Source: Megachile rotundata (lineage: Eukaryota > Arthropoda > Insecta > Hymenoptera > Megachilidae). Taken from it: DNA of 64,000 nucleotides. The stretch covers positions 124,001 to 188,000 of the forward strand of contig NW_027473584.1 in the NCBI RefSeq assembly GCF_050947335.1. Direction: 5' to 3'. A model generated the notes under the pieces. It saw only the letters and a program-made list of their open reading frames with translations. It was not told the origin of the DNA and ran no database searches. Made by a program: the position numbers and the translations under genes. Below, in pieces: positions 1-13,612 of this stretch. Position 1 is the first letter of the stretch. The number at the start of each line of letters is the position of its first letter.

Positions 1-139
1 AACGACAATTTCTAATCCTGTTACTCTCATTGTTATCAATCTAACTCATATTATTAGCCATATTATGCTTATATTATCGATAGAACGACAATTACTATAG
101 CTGTTACTCTTATTATTATCAATCTAACTCATATTATTG
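1..139 (+). repeat. Left-edge remnant and crossover junction
   Basis: Monomer 1 and the left part of monomer 2 match monomers at 1661-1774 and 5313-5426 (markers CTAATCCTG and CTATAGCTG). From about 114-140 the sequence instead matches 3766-3792 onward (TTGGCC, then AACGATGATTACCG). Monomer 84-166 is therefore a hybrid, and the switch point lies in positions 31-57 of the monomer. This is the expected product of unequal exchange in register. Confidence 0.7.
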
Positions 140-2110
140 GCCATATTATGCTTATATGATCGATTGAACGATGATTACCGTACTTATTACTCTTATTATT
201 ACCAATCTAACTCATATTATTAGCCATATTATGCTTATATGATCGATAGAACGACAATTACTGTACTCATTACTCTTATTATTACCAATCTAACTCATAT
301 TATTAGCCATATTATGCTTATACTATCGATAGAACGACAATTACTTTACTTGTTACTCTTACTATTATCAATCTAACTCATATTATTGGCCATATTATGC
401 TTATATGATCGATTAAACGAGGATTACTGTACTTACTACTCTTATTATTACCAATCTAACTCATATTATTAGCCATATTATGCTTATATTATCGATAGAA
501 CGACAATTACTATACTTGTTACTCTTATTATTATCAATCTAACTCATATTATTAGCCATATTATGCTTATATGACCGATTGAACGACAATTTCTAAACCT
601 GTTACTTTAATTATTATCAATCTAACGCATATTATTAGCCATATTATGCTTATATGATCGATAGAATGACAATTACTATACTTATTACTCTTACTATTAT
701 CAATCTAACTCATATTATTAGCCATATTATGCTTATATGATCGATTGAACGAAGATTACTGTACTTATTACTCTTATTAATATCAATCTAACTCATATTA
801 TTGGCCATATTATGTGGATATGATCGATAGGACGACAATTACTATACTCATTACTCTTATTATTATCAATCTAACTCATATTATTAGCCATATTATGCTT
901 ATATGATCGATTGAACGACAATTACTATACTTGTTACTCTCATTATTATCAATTTAGCTCATATTATTAGCCATATTATGCTTATATTATCGATAGAACG
1001 ACAATTGCTATACTTGTTACTCTTATTATTATCAATCTAACTCATATTATTAGCCATATTATGCTTACATGATCAATTGAACGACAATTTCTAAACCTGT
1101 TACTTTCATTGTTATAAATCTAACTCATATTATTAGCCATATTATGCTTATACTATCGATAGAACGACAATTACTTTACTTGTTACTCTTACTATTATCA
1201 ATCTAACTCATATTATTGGCCATATTATGCTTATATGATCGATTGAGCGAGGATTACTATACCTGTCACTCTTATTATTATCAATCTAACTCATATTATT
1301 AGCCATATGATGCTTAAATTATCGATAGAACGACAATTACTGTACTTGTTACTCTTATTATTATCAATCTAACTCATATTACTAGCCATATTATGCTTAT
1401 ATGATCGATTGAGCGACAATTCCTATACTTGTTACTCTCATTATTATCAATCTAACACATATTATTAGCCATATTATGCTTATATGATCGATAGAACGAC
1501 AATTACTATACTTATTACTCTTATTATTATCAATCTAACTCATATTATTAGCCATATTATTCTTATATGATCGATTGAACGACAATTACTATACTTGTTA
1601 CTCTTACTATTATCAATCTAACTCATATTATTAGCCATATTATGCTTATATGATCGATTGAACGACAATTTCTAATCCTGTTACTCTCATTGTTATCAAT
1701 CTAACTCATATTATTAGCCATATTATGCTTATATTATCGATAGAACGACAATTACTATAGCTGTTACTCTTATTATTATCAATCTAACTCATATTATTAG
1801 CCATATTATGCTTGTATGATCGATTGAACGACAATTTCTAAACCTGTTACTCTCATTATTATCAATCTAACTCATATTATTAGCCATATTATGCTTATAT
1901 GATCGATAGAATGACAATTACTATACTTATTGCTCTTACTATTGTCAAGCTAACTCATATTATTAGCCATATTATGCTTATATGATCGATTGAACGAAGA
2001 TTACTGTACTCATTACTCTTATTATTATCAATCTAACTCATATTATTAGCCATATTATGCTTATATGATCGATTGAACGACAATTACTATACTTGTTACT
2101 CTTATTATTA

Positions 2111-2141
2111 TCAATCTAACTCATATTATTAGCCATATTAT
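2111..2141 (+). other. Conserved core of the monomer (positions 36-66)
   Basis: Shown on the reference monomer. Positions 36-66, beginning TCAATCTAACTCATATTA and running through TTAGCC to the second CATATTAT, are unchanged in most monomers across 64 kb. Most substitutions lie outside it. Recurrent exceptions inside the core include TTGGCC for TTAGCC, TTACTAGCC, AACACAT, AACCCAT and AACGCAT, CAAGCTAAC, and CATAATATG. The core could be a protein-binding site, a nucleosome-positioning element or simply homogenised sequence. The sequence alone does not decide between them. Confidence 0.6.
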
Positions 2142-2142
2142 G
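2122..2142 (+). repeat. Imperfect dyad in the consensus monomer
   Basis: CATATTAT (47-54) and ATATTATG (60-67) are inverted copies with one mismatch, separated by the 5-base loop TAGCC. A short hairpin or cruciform is therefore possible in nearly every monomer. The stem is A/T only apart from its terminal C:G pair, so it is weak. Whether it forms is unknown. Confidence 0.6.
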
Positions 2143-2204
2143 CTTATATGATCGATTGAACGACAATTTCTATACTTGTTACTCTCATTATTATCAATCT
2201 AACT

Positions 2205-2225
2205 CATATTATTAGCCATAATATG
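2205..2225 (+). repeat. Perfect 8-bp dyad variant (CATAATATG monomer)
   Basis: In this variant CATATTATG reads CATAATATG. That removes the single mismatch, so CATATTAT and ATAATATG form a perfect 8-bp inverted repeat around TAGCC. The same variant is seen at 5857-5877, 9177-9197, 10505-10525 and 11750-11770, and in about 30 monomers in all by eye. It is almost always followed by a monomer starting AACGAAGATT or AACGAAGGTT, so it travels as part of a fixed HOR segment. Confidence 0.75.
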
Positions 2226-2739
2226 CTTATATGATCGATTGAACGAAGGTTACTGTTCTTATTACTCTTATTATTACCAATCTAACACATATTATTAGCC
2301 ATATTATGTTTATATTAACGATAGAACGACAATTACTATACTTGTTACTCTTATTATTATCAATCTAACTCATGTTACTAGCCATATTATGCTTATATGA
2401 TCGATTGAGCGACAATTCCTATACTTGTTACTCTCATTATTATCAATCTAACACATATTATTAGCCATATTATGCTTATATGATCGATAGAACGACAATT
2501 ACTATACTTATTATTCTTATTATTATCAATCTAACTCATATTACTAGCCATATTATGCTTATATGATCGATTGAACGACAATTTCTAAACCTGTTACTTT
2601 CATTATTATCAATCTAACTCATATTATTAGCCATATTATGCTTATACTATCGATAGAACGACAATTACTATACTTCTTACTCTTATTAATATCAATCTAA
2701 CTCATATTATTGGCCATATTATGTGGATATGATCGATAG

Positions 2740-3735
2740 GACGACAATTACTATACCCATTACTCTTATTATTATCAATCTAACTCATATTATTAGCCAT
2801 ATTAAGCTTATATGATCGATAGAACAACAATTACTATACTTATTACTCTTATTATTATCAATCTAACTCATATTATTACCCATATTATGTTTATATGATC
2901 GATAGAACGACAATTACTATACTTATTACTCTTATTAATGTCAATCTAACTCATATTATTGGCCATATTATGTGGATATGATCGATAGGACGACAAGTAC
3001 TATACTCATTACTCTTATTATTATCAATCTAACTCATATTATTAACCATATTATGCAGATATGATCGATAGAACGACAATTACTATACTTATTACTCTTG
3101 CTGTTATCAATCTAACTCATATTATTAGCCATATTATGCTTATATGATCGATAGAAAGACAATTGCTATACTTATTGCTCTTACTATTGGCAAGCTAACT
3201 CATATTATTAGCCATATTATGCTTATATGATCGATTGAACGAAGATTACTGTACTTATTACACTTATTATTACCAATCTAACTCATATTATTAGCCATAT
3301 TATGCTTATATTATCGATAGAACGACATATACTGTGCTTGTTACTCATATTATTATCAATCTAACTCATATCATTCGCCATATTATGCTTATATGATCGA
3401 TTGAACGACAATTACTATACTTGTTACTCTTACTATTATCAATCTAACTCATATTATTAGCCATATTATGCTTATATGATCGATTGAACGAAGATTACTG
3501 TACTTATTACTCTTATTATTATCAATCTAACTCATATTATTAGCCATATTATGCTTATATGATCGATTGAACGACAATTACTATACTTGTTACTCTTATT
3601 ATTATCAATCTAACTCATATTATTAGCCATATTATGCTTATATGATCGATTGAACGACAATTTCTATACTTATTACTCTTACTATTATCAATCTAACTCA
3701 TATTATTAGCCATATTATGCTTATATGATCGATTG
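2740..3735 (+). repeat. Divergent cassette, first copy
   Basis: About twelve monomers with unusual changes in fixed order: ATTAAGCTT (2811), CCCATATTATGTTT, TGTGGATATG, GACGACAAGTAC, TTAACCATATTATGCAGA (GCAGA at 3055), CTTGCTGTTATC, AGAAAGAC with CAAGCTAAC, TTACACTTATT, and ACATATACTGTG (3321) with CATATCATTCGCC. GCAGA recurs at 24629, 25376, 27616, 28363, 33425, 39400, 44297, 46372, 49692 and 57410. ACATATACT recurs at 25642, 28629, 33691, 39666, 44563, 46638, 49958, 57676 and 59170. All spacings are whole monomer counts after correction for 82-bp monomers. Confidence 0.82.
2814..2819 (+). other. HindIII-site monomer variant
   Basis: TATGCTT has changed to TAAGCTT, creating AAGCTT. I find it only here, at 33174 and at 44046. 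At all three it is followed by AACAACAATTAC, so they share one origin and mark the intact form of the divergent cassette. Confidence 0.7.
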
Positions 3736-3791
3736 ATCGACAATTAGTTTACTTGTTACTCTTACTATTATCAATCTAACTCATATTATTG

Positions 3792-6700
3792 GCCATATTA
3801 TGCTTATATGATCGATTGAACGATGATTACCGTACTTATTACTCTTATTATTACCAATCTAACTCATATTATTAGCCATATTATGCTTATATGATCGATA
3901 GAACGACAATTACTGTACTCATTACTCTTATTATTACCAATCTAACTCATATTATTAGCCATATTATGCTTATACTATCGATAGAACGACAATTACTTTA
4001 CTTGTTACTCTTACTATTATCAATCTAACTCATATTATTGGCCATATTATGCTTATATGATCGATTAAACGAGGATTACTGTACTTACTACTCTTATTAT
4101 TACCAATCTAACTCATATTATTAGCCATATTATGCTTATATTATCGATAGAACGACAATTACTATACTTGTTACTCTTATTATTATCAATCTAACTCATA
4201 TTATTAGCCATATTATGCTTATATGACCGATTGAACGACAATTTCTAAACCTGTTACTTTAATTATTATCAATCTAACGCATATTATTAGCCATATTATG
4301 CTTATATGATCGATAGAATGACAATTACTATACTTATTACTCTTACTATTATCAATCTAACTCATATTATTAGCCATATTATGCTTATATGATCGATTGA
4401 ACGAAGATTACTGTACTTATTACTCTTATTAATATCAATCTAACTCATATTATTGGCCATATTATGTGGATATGATCGATAGGACGACAATTACTATACT
4501 CATTACTCTTATTATTATCAATCTAACTCATATTATTAGCCATATTATGCTTATATGATCGATTGAACGACAATTACTATACTTGTTACTCTCATTATTA
4601 TCAATTTAGCTCATATTATTAGCCATATTATGCTTATATTATCGATAGAACGACAATTGCTATACTTGTTACTCTTATTATTATCAATCTAACTCATATT
4701 ATTAGCCATATTATGCTTACATGATCAATTGAACGACAATTTCTAAACCTGTTACTTTCATTGTTATAAATCTAACTCATATTATTAGCCATATTATGCT
4801 TATACTATCGATAGAACGACAATTACTTTACTTGTTACTCTTACTATTATCAATCTAACTCATATTATTGGCCATATTATGCTTATATGATCGATTGAGC
4901 GAGGATTACTATACCTGTCACTCTTATTATTATCAATCTAACTCATATTATTAGCCATATGATGCTTAAATTATCGATAGAACGACAATTACTGTACTTG
5001 TTACTCTTATTATTATCAATCTAACTCATATTACTAGCCATATTATGCTTATATGATCGATTGAGCGACAATTCCTATACTTGTTACTCTCATTATTATC
5101 AATCTAACACATATTATTAGCCATATTATGCTTATATGATCGATAGAACGACAATTACTATACTTATTACTCTTATTATTATCAATCTAACTCATATTAT
5201 TAGCCATATTATTCTTATATGATCGATTGAACGACAATTACTATACTTGTTACTCTTACTATTATCAATCTAACTCATATTATTAGCCATATTATGCTTA
5301 TATGATCGATTGAACGACAATTTCTAATCCTGTTACTCTCATTGTTATCAATCTAACTCATATTATTAGCCATATTATGCTTATATTATCGATAGAACGA
5401 CAATTACTATAGCTGTTACTCTTATTATTATCAATCTAACTCATATTATTAGCCATATTATGCTTGTATGATCGATTGAACGACAATTTCTAAACCTGTT
5501 ACTCTCATTATTATCAATCTAACTCATATTATTAGCCATATTATGCTTATATGATCGATAGAATGACAATTACTATACTTATTGCTCTTACTATTGTCAA
5601 GCTAACTCATATTATTAGCCATATTATGCTTATATGATCGATTGAACGAAGATTACTGTACTCATTACTCTTATTATTATCAATCTAACTCATATTATTA
5701 GCCATATTATGCTTATATGATCGATTGAACGACAATTACTATACTTGTTACTCTTATTATTATCAATCTAACTCATATTATTAGCCATATTATGCTTATA
5801 TGATCGATTGAACGACAATTTCTATACTTGTTACTCTCATTATTATCAATCTAACTCATATTATTAGCCATAATATGCTTATATGATCGATTGAACGAAG
5901 GTTACTGTTCTTATTACTCTTATTATTACCAATCTAACACATATTATTAGCCATATTATGCTTATATTAACGATAGAACGACAATTACTATACTTGTTAC
6001 TCTTATTATTATCAATCTAACTCATATTATTAGCCATATTATGCTTATATGATCGATTGAACGACAATTTCTAAACCTGGTACTTTCATTATTATCAATC
6101 TAACTCATATTATTAGCCATATAATGCTTATATGATCGATAGAACGACAATTGCTATACTTGTTACTCTTATTATTATCAATCTAACTCATATTATTTGC
6201 CATATTATGCTTAAATTATCGATAGAACGACAATTACTGTACTTGTTACTCTTATTATTATCAATCTAACTCATGTTACTAGCCATATTATGCTTATATG
6301 ATCGATTGAGCGACAATTCCTATACTTGTTACTCTCATTATTATCAATCTAACACATATTATTAGCCATATTATGCTTATATGATCGATAGAACGACAAT
6401 TACTATACTTATTATTCTTATTATTATCAATCTAACTCATATTACTAGCCATATTATGCTTATATGATCGATTGAACGACAATTTCTAAACCTGTTACTT
6501 TCATTATTATCAATCTAACTCATATTATTAGCCATATTATGCTTATACTATCGATAGAACGACAATTACTATACTTCTTACTCTTATTAATATCAATCTA
6601 ACTCATATTATTGGCCATATTATGTGGATATGATCGATAGGACGACAATTACTATACTCATTACTCTTATTATTATCAATCTAACTCATATTATTAGCCA

Positions 6701-7230
6701 TATTATGCTTACATGATCAATTGAACGACAATTTCTAAACCTGATACTTTCATTGTTATCAATCTAACTCATATTATTAGCCATATTATGCTTATACTAT
6801 CGATAGAACGACAATTACTTTACTTGTTACTCTTACTATTATCAATCTAACTCATATTATTGGCCATATTATGCTTATATGATCGATTGAACGAGGATTA
6901 CTATACCTGTCACTCTTATTATTATCAATCTAACTCATATTATTAGCCATATGATGCTTAAATTATCGATAGAACGACAATTACTGTACTTGTTACTCTT
7001 ATTATTATCAATCTAACTCATATTACTAGCCATATTATGCTTATATGATCGATTGAGCGACAATTCCTATACTTGTTACTCTCATTATTATCAATCTAAC
7101 ACATATTATTAGCCATATTATGCTTATATGATCGATAGAACGACAATTACTATACTTATTACTCTTATTATTATCAATCTAACTCATATTATTAGCCATA
7201 TTATTCTTATATGATCGATTGAACGACAAT
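3792..7230 (+). repeat. HOR copy B2, 44-47 monomer unit
   Basis: This is the second copy of the 44/47-monomer unit. It carries a three-monomer insertion relative to B1 near 6000-6250. By eye it differs from B1 at few bases, for example GCTTATATTAACG against GTTTATATTAACG. The tail about 6640-7225 is an internal repeat of 4650-5230 at 24 monomers (1992 bp), anchored by CTTACATGATCAATTG at 4716 and 6708. The stretch 6710-7450 recurs at 60650-61390, 650 monomers away. Confidence 0.8.
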
Positions 7231-8829
7231 TACTACACTTATTACTGTTACTATTATCAATCTAACTCATATTATTAGCCATATTATGCTTATATGATCG
7301 ATTGAACGACAATTACTATACTTGCTACTCTCATTATTATCAATCTAACTCATATTATTAGCCATATAATGCTTATATGATCGATAGAACGACAATTGCT
7401 ATACTTGTTACTCTTATTATTATCAATCTAACTCATATTATTAGCCATATTATGCTTATATGATCGATTGAACGAAGATTACTGTACTTATTACTCTTAC
7501 TATTATCAATCTAACTCATATTATTAGCCATATTATGCTTATATGATCGATTGATCGACAATTAGTTTACTTGTTACTCTTACTATTATCAATCTAACTC
7601 ATATTATTGGCCATATTATGCTTATATGATCGATTGAACGATGATTACCGTACTTATTACTCTTATTATTACCAATCTAACTCATATTATTAGCCACATT
7701 ATGCTTATATTATCGATAGAACGACAATTACTATACTTGTTACTCTTATTATGACCAATCTAATTCATATTATTAGCCATATTATGCTTAAATTATCGAT
7801 AGAACGACAATTACTGTACTTGTTACTCTTATTATTATCAATCTAACTCATATTACTAGCCATATTATGCTTATATGATCGATTGAGCGACAATTCCTAT
7901 ACTTGTTACTCTCATTATTATCAATCTAACAGATATTATTAGCCATATTATGCTTATATGATCGATAGAACGACAATTACTGTACTTACTACTCTTATTA
8001 TTATCAATCTAACTCATATTATTAGCCATATTATGCTTATATGATCGATTGAACGACAATTACTACACTTATTACTGTTACTATTATCAATCTAACTCAT
8101 ATTATTAGCCATATTATGCTTATATGACCGATAGAATGACAATTACTATACTTATTACTCTTTCTTTTACCAATCTAACTCATATTATTAGACATATTAT
8201 GCTCATATGATCGATTGAACGACAATTACTATACTTGTTACTCTCATTATTATCAATCCAACTCGTATTATTAGCCATATTATGCTAATATTATAGATAG
8301 AACGAAAATTACTATACCTGTTACTCTTATTATTATCAATCTAACTCATATTATTAGCCATATTATGCTTATATGATCGATTGAACGACAATTTCTAAAC
8401 CTGTTACTTTCATTATTATCAATCTAACTCATTTTATTGGCCATATTATGCTTATATGATCGATTGAACGAGGATTACTATACTTGTTACTCTTATTATT
8501 ATCAATCTAACTCATATTATTAGCCATATTATGCTTATATGATCGATTGAACGACAATTACTATACTTGTTACTCTTACTATTATCAATCTAACTCATAT
8601 TATTAGCCATATTATGCTTATATGATCGATTGAACGACAATTTCTAAACCTGTTACTCTCATTATTATCAATCTAACTCATATTATTAGCCATATTATGC
8701 TTATATTATCGATAGAACGACAATTACTATACCTGTTACTCTTATTATTATCAATCTAACTCATATTATTAGCCATATTATGCTTGTATGATCGATTGAA
8801 CGACAATTTCTAAACCTGTTACTCTCATT
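7231..8829 (+). repeat. Mixed monomers between HOR blocks
   Basis: About 19 monomers without a single adjacent tandem copy. The run with ATTAGTTTACTTG, AACGATGATTACCG, TTAGCCACATT and TATGACCAATCTAATTC (about 7540-7800) recurs at 41640-41890, 48610-48860 and 51935-52190. The run with CTACACTTATTACTG (about 7230 and 8050) has relatives at 34265, 40085, 45150 and 61175. The block looks like a patchwork of pieces homogenised elsewhere. Confidence 0.65.
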
Positions 8830-10157
8830 ATTATCAATCTAACTCATATTATTAGCCATATTATGCTTATATGATCGATAGAATGACAATTACTATACTT
8901 ATTGCTCTTACTATTGTCAAGCTAACTCATATTATTAGCCATATTATGCTTATATGATCGATTGAACGAAGATTACTGTACTTATTACTCTTATTATTAT
9001 CAATCTAACTCATATTATTAGCCATATTATGCTTATATGATCGATTGAACGACAATTACTATACTTGTTACTCTTATTATTATCAATCTAACTCATATTA
9101 TTAGCCATATTATGCTTATATGATCGATTGAACGACAATTTCTATACTTGTTACTCTCATTATTATCAATCTAACTCATATTATTAGCCATAATATGCTT
9201 ATATGATCGATTGAACGAAGGTTACTGTTCTTATTACTCTTATTATTACCAATCTAACACATATTATTAGCCATATTATGCTTATATTAACGATAGAACG
9301 ACAATTACTATACTTGTAACTCTTATTATTATCAATCTAACTCATATTATTAGCCATATTATGCTTATATGATCGATTGAACGACAATTTCTAAACCTGG
9401 TACTTTCATTATTATCAATCTAACTCATATTATTAGCCATATAATGCTTATGTGATCGATAGAACGACAATTGCTATACTTGTTACTCTTATTATTATCA
9501 ATCTAACTCATATTATTAGCCATATTATGCTTAAATTATCGATAGAACGACAATTACTGTACTTGTTACTCTTATTATTATCAATCTAACTCATATTACT
9601 AGCCATATTATGCTTATATGATCGATTGAGCGACAATTCCTATACTTGTTACTCTCATTATTATCAATCTAACACATATTATTAGCCATATTATGCTTAT
9701 ATGATCGATAGAACGACAATTACTATACTTATTATTCTTATTATTATCAATCTAACTCATATTACTAGCCATATTATGCTTATATGATCGATTGAACGAC
9801 AATTTCTAAACCTGTTACTTTCATTATTATCAATCTAACTCATATTATTAGCCATATTATGCTTATACTATCGATAGAACGACAATTACTATACTTCTTA
9901 CTCTTATTAATATCAATCTAACTCATATTATTGGCCATATTATGTGGATATGATCGATAGGACGACAATTACTATACTCATTACTCTTATTATTATCCAT
10001 CTAACTCATATTATTAGCCATATTATGCTTATATGATCGATTCAACGAGGATTACTATACTTGTTACTCATATTATTATCAATCTAACTCATATTATTAG
10101 ACATATTATGCTTATATGATCGATTGAACGACAATTTCTATACTTATTACTCTTATT
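8830..10157 (+). repeat. HOR copy D1, 16 monomers (1328 bp)
   Basis: This matches the next block at an offset of 1328 bp (16 x 83), anchored by AATGACAATTAC with CAAGCTAAC (8881 to 10209) and GAACGAAGGTTACTG (9213 to 10541). By eye the copies are nearly identical. They share private changes such as CTTGTAACTC and CTTATGTGATCG. Confidence 0.85.
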
Positions 10158-11527
10158 ATTATCAATCTAACTCATATTATTAGCCATATTATGCTTATAT
10201 GATCGATAGAATGACAATTACTATACTTATTGCTCTTACTATTGTCAAGCTAACTCATATTATTAGCCATATTATGCTTATATGATCGATTGAACGAAGA
10301 TTACTGTACTTATTACTCTTATTATTATCAATCTAACTCATATTATTAGCCATATTATGCTTATATGATCGATTGAACGACAATTACTATACTTGTTACT
10401 CTTATTATTATCAATCTAACTCATATTATTAGCCATATTATGCTTATATGATCGATTGAACGACAATTTCTATACTTGTTACTCTCATTATTATCAATCT
10501 AACTCATATTATTAGCCATAATATGCTTATATGATCGATTGAACGAAGGTTACTGTTCTTATTACTCTTATTATTACCAATCTAACACATATTATTAGCC
10601 ATATTATGCTTATATTAACGATAGAACGACAATTACTATACTTGTAACTCTTATTATTATCAATCTAACTCATATTATTAGCCATATTATGCTTATATGA
10701 TCGATTGAACGACAATTTCTAAACCTGGTACTTTCATTATTATCAATCTAACTCATATTATTAGCCATATAATGCTTATGTGATCGATAGAACGACAATT
10801 GCTATACTTGTTACTCTTATTATTATCAATCTAACTCATATTATTAGCCATATTATGCTTAAATTATCGATAGAACGACAATTACTGTACTTGTTACTCT
10901 TATTATTATCAATCTAACTCATATTACTAGCCATATTATGCTTATATGATCGATTGAGCGACAATTCCTATACTTGTTACTCTCATTATTATCAATCTAA
11001 CACATATTATTAGCCATATTATGCTTATATGATCGATAGAACGACAATTACTATACTTATTATTCTTATTATTATCAATCTAACTCATATTACTAGCCAT
11101 ATTATGCTTATATGATCGATTGAACGACAATTTCTAAACATGTTACTTTCATTATTATCAATCTAACTCATATTATTAGCCATATTATGCTTATACTATC
11201 GATAGAACGACAATTACTATACTTCTTACTCTTATTAATATCAATCTAACTCATATTATTGGCCATATTATGTGGATATGATCGATAGGACGACAATTAC
11301 TATACTCATTACTCTTATTATTATCCATCTAACTCATATTATTAGCCATATTATGCTTATATGATCGATTCAACGAGGATTACTATACTTGTTACTCATA
11401 TTATTATCAATCTAACTCATATTATTAGACATATTATGCTTATATGATCGATTGAACGACAATTTCTATACTTATTACTCTTATTATTATCAATCTAACT
11501 CATATTATTAGCCATATTATGCTTATA
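10158..11527 (+). repeat. HOR copy D2, 16 monomers
   Basis: Second copy of the 16-monomer unit. One difference from D1 is AAACATGTTAC for AAACCTGTTAC near 11137. After 11527 the expected third copy is replaced by a GGACGACAATTAGTTTAC monomer. About 10440-12010 then repeats at 18 monomers (1494 bp) as about 11935-13505, so 16- and 18-monomer periods overlap. Confidence 0.8.
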
Positions 11528-13505
11528 CTATCGATAGGACGACAATTAGTTTACTTGTTACTCTTACTATTATCAATCTAACTCATATTATTGGCCATAT
11601 TATGCTTATATGATCGATTGAACGAGGATTACTATACTTGTTACTCTTATTATTATCAATCTAACTCATATTATTAGCCATATTATGCTTATATGATCGA
11701 TTGAACGACAATTTCTATACTTGTTACTCTCATTATTATCAATCTAACTCATATTATTAGCCATAATATGCTTATATGATCGATTGAACGAAGATTACTG
11801 TACTTATTACTCTTATTATTACCAATCTAACTCATATTATTAGCCATATTATGCTTATATTATCGATAGAACGACAATTACTATAATTGTTACTCTTATT
11901 ATTATCAATCTAACTCATATTATTAGCCATATTATGCTTATATGATCGATTGAACGACAATTTCTATACTTGTTACTCTCATTATTATCAATCTAACTCA
12001 TATTATTAGCCATAATATGCTTATATGATCGATTGAACGAAGGTTACTGTTCTTATTACTCTTATTATTACCAATCTAACACATATTATTAGCCATATTA
12101 TGCTTATATTAACGATAGAACGACAATTACTATACTTGTAACTCTTATTATTATCAATCTAACTCATATTATTAGCCATATTATGCTTATATGATCGATT
12201 GAACGACAATTTCTAAACCTGGTACTTTCATTATTATCAATCTAACTCATATTATTAGCCATATAATGCTTATATGATCGATAGAACGACAATTGCTATA
12301 CTTGTTACTCTTATTATTATCAATCTAACTCATATTATTAGCCATATTATGCTTAAATTATCGATAGAACGACAATTACTGTACTTGTTACTCTTATTAT
12401 TATCAATCTAACTCATATTACTAGCCATATTATGCTTATATGATCGATTGAGGGACAATTCCTATACTTGTTACTCTCATTATTATCAATCTAACACATA
12501 TTATTAGCCATATTATGCTTATATGATCGATAGAACGACAATTACTATACTTATTATTCTTATTATTATCAATCTAACTCATATTACTAGCCATATTATG
12601 CTTATATGATCGATTGAACGACAATTTCTAAACCTGTTACTTTCATTATTATCAATCTAACTCATATTATTAGCCATATTATGCTTATACTATCGATAGA
12701 ACGACAATTACTATACTTCTTACTCTTATTAATATCAATCTAACTCATATTATTGGCCATATTATGTGGATATGATCGATAGGACGACAATTACTATACT
12801 CATTACTCTTATTATTATCCATCTAACTCATATTATTAGCCATATTATGCTTATATGAACGATTCAACGAGGATTACTATACTTGTTACTCATATTATTA
12901 TCAATCTAACTCATATTATTAGACATATTATGCTTATATGATCGATTGAACGACAATTTCTATACTTATTACTCTTATTATTATCAATCTAACTCATATT
13001 ATTAGCCATATTATGCTTATACTATCGATAGAACGACAATTAGTTTACTTGTTACTCTTACTATTATCAATCTAACTCATATTATTGGCCATATTATGCT
13101 TATATGATCGATTGAACGAGGATTACTATACTTGTTACTCTTATTATTATCAATCTAACTCATATTATTAGCCATATTATGCTTATATGATCGATTGAAC
13201 GACAATTTCTATACTTGTTACTCTCATTATTATCAATCTAACTCATATTATTAGCCATAATATGCTTATATGATCGATTGAACGAAGATTACTGTACTTA
13301 TTACTCTTATTATTACCAATCTAACTCATATTATTAGCCATATTATGCTTATATTATCGATAGAACGACAATTACTATACTTGTTACTCTTATTATTATC
13401 AATCTAACTCATATTATTAGCCATATTATGCTTATATGATCGATTGAACGACAATTTCTATACTTGTTACTCTCATTATTATCAATCTAACTCATATTAT
13501 TAGCC
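11528..13505 (+). repeat. 18-monomer HOR segment
   Basis: Matches about 10034-12010 at an offset of 1494 bp (18 x 83). The anchor GAACGAAGG lies at 10541 and 12035. It contains the TTAGTTTAC, TTGGCC, AACGAGG run in its 83-bp form, which appears to be the parent of the 82-bp monomer found further on. Small differences from its partner include AGGGACAATT at about 12450 and TATAATTG at about 11881. Confidence 0.75.
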
Positions 13506-13612
13506 ATATTATGCTTATATGATCGATAGAACGACAATTACTATACTCATTACTCTTATTATTATCAATCTAACTCATATTATTAGCCATATTATGCTTA
13601 TACTATCGATAG

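Larger units (their letters stand above)
2076..2158 (+). repeat. Reference monomer matching the consensus
   Basis: This monomer matches the commonest base at every position and is used for numbering. Landmarks: AACGACAATT at 1-10, a variable T/A/C stretch to about 35, TCAATCTAACTC at 36-47, CATATTAT at 47-54 and again at 59-66 (a 12-bp-spaced internal direct repeat), TTAGCC at 54-59, and the end TATGATCGATTG at 72-83. ATCGAT near the end is a ClaI site present in most monomers, so ClaI should give an 83-bp ladder. There are two CpG sites, one in AACGAC and one in ATCGAT. The two main 3' end types are ...ATCGATTG and ...ATCGATAG. Confidence 0.95.
140..3791 (+). repeat. HOR copy B1, 44 monomers (3652 bp)
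   Basis: From 140 to about 2310 this block matches 3792-5962 at an offset of 3652 bp, which is 44 x 83. From about 2320 to 2760 the offset becomes 3901 bp (47 x 83), so three monomers were lost here or gained in the other copy. Diagnostic monomers include AACGATGATTACCG (167), ACTTTAATTATTATC with AACGCAT (582), TGTGGATATG (748), CATGATCAATTG (997; contains a BclI site) and CATGTTACTAGCC (2325). The tail, about 2760-3720, is the divergent cassette listed separately and does not match B2. Confidence 0.85.

Noticed and set aside
2814..2819. The HindIII-site variant as the border of an inserted element
   Set aside because: The monomer phase runs through without a gap, and the site comes from a single T to A change in TATGCTT. 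No target-site duplication or foreign sequence surrounds it.
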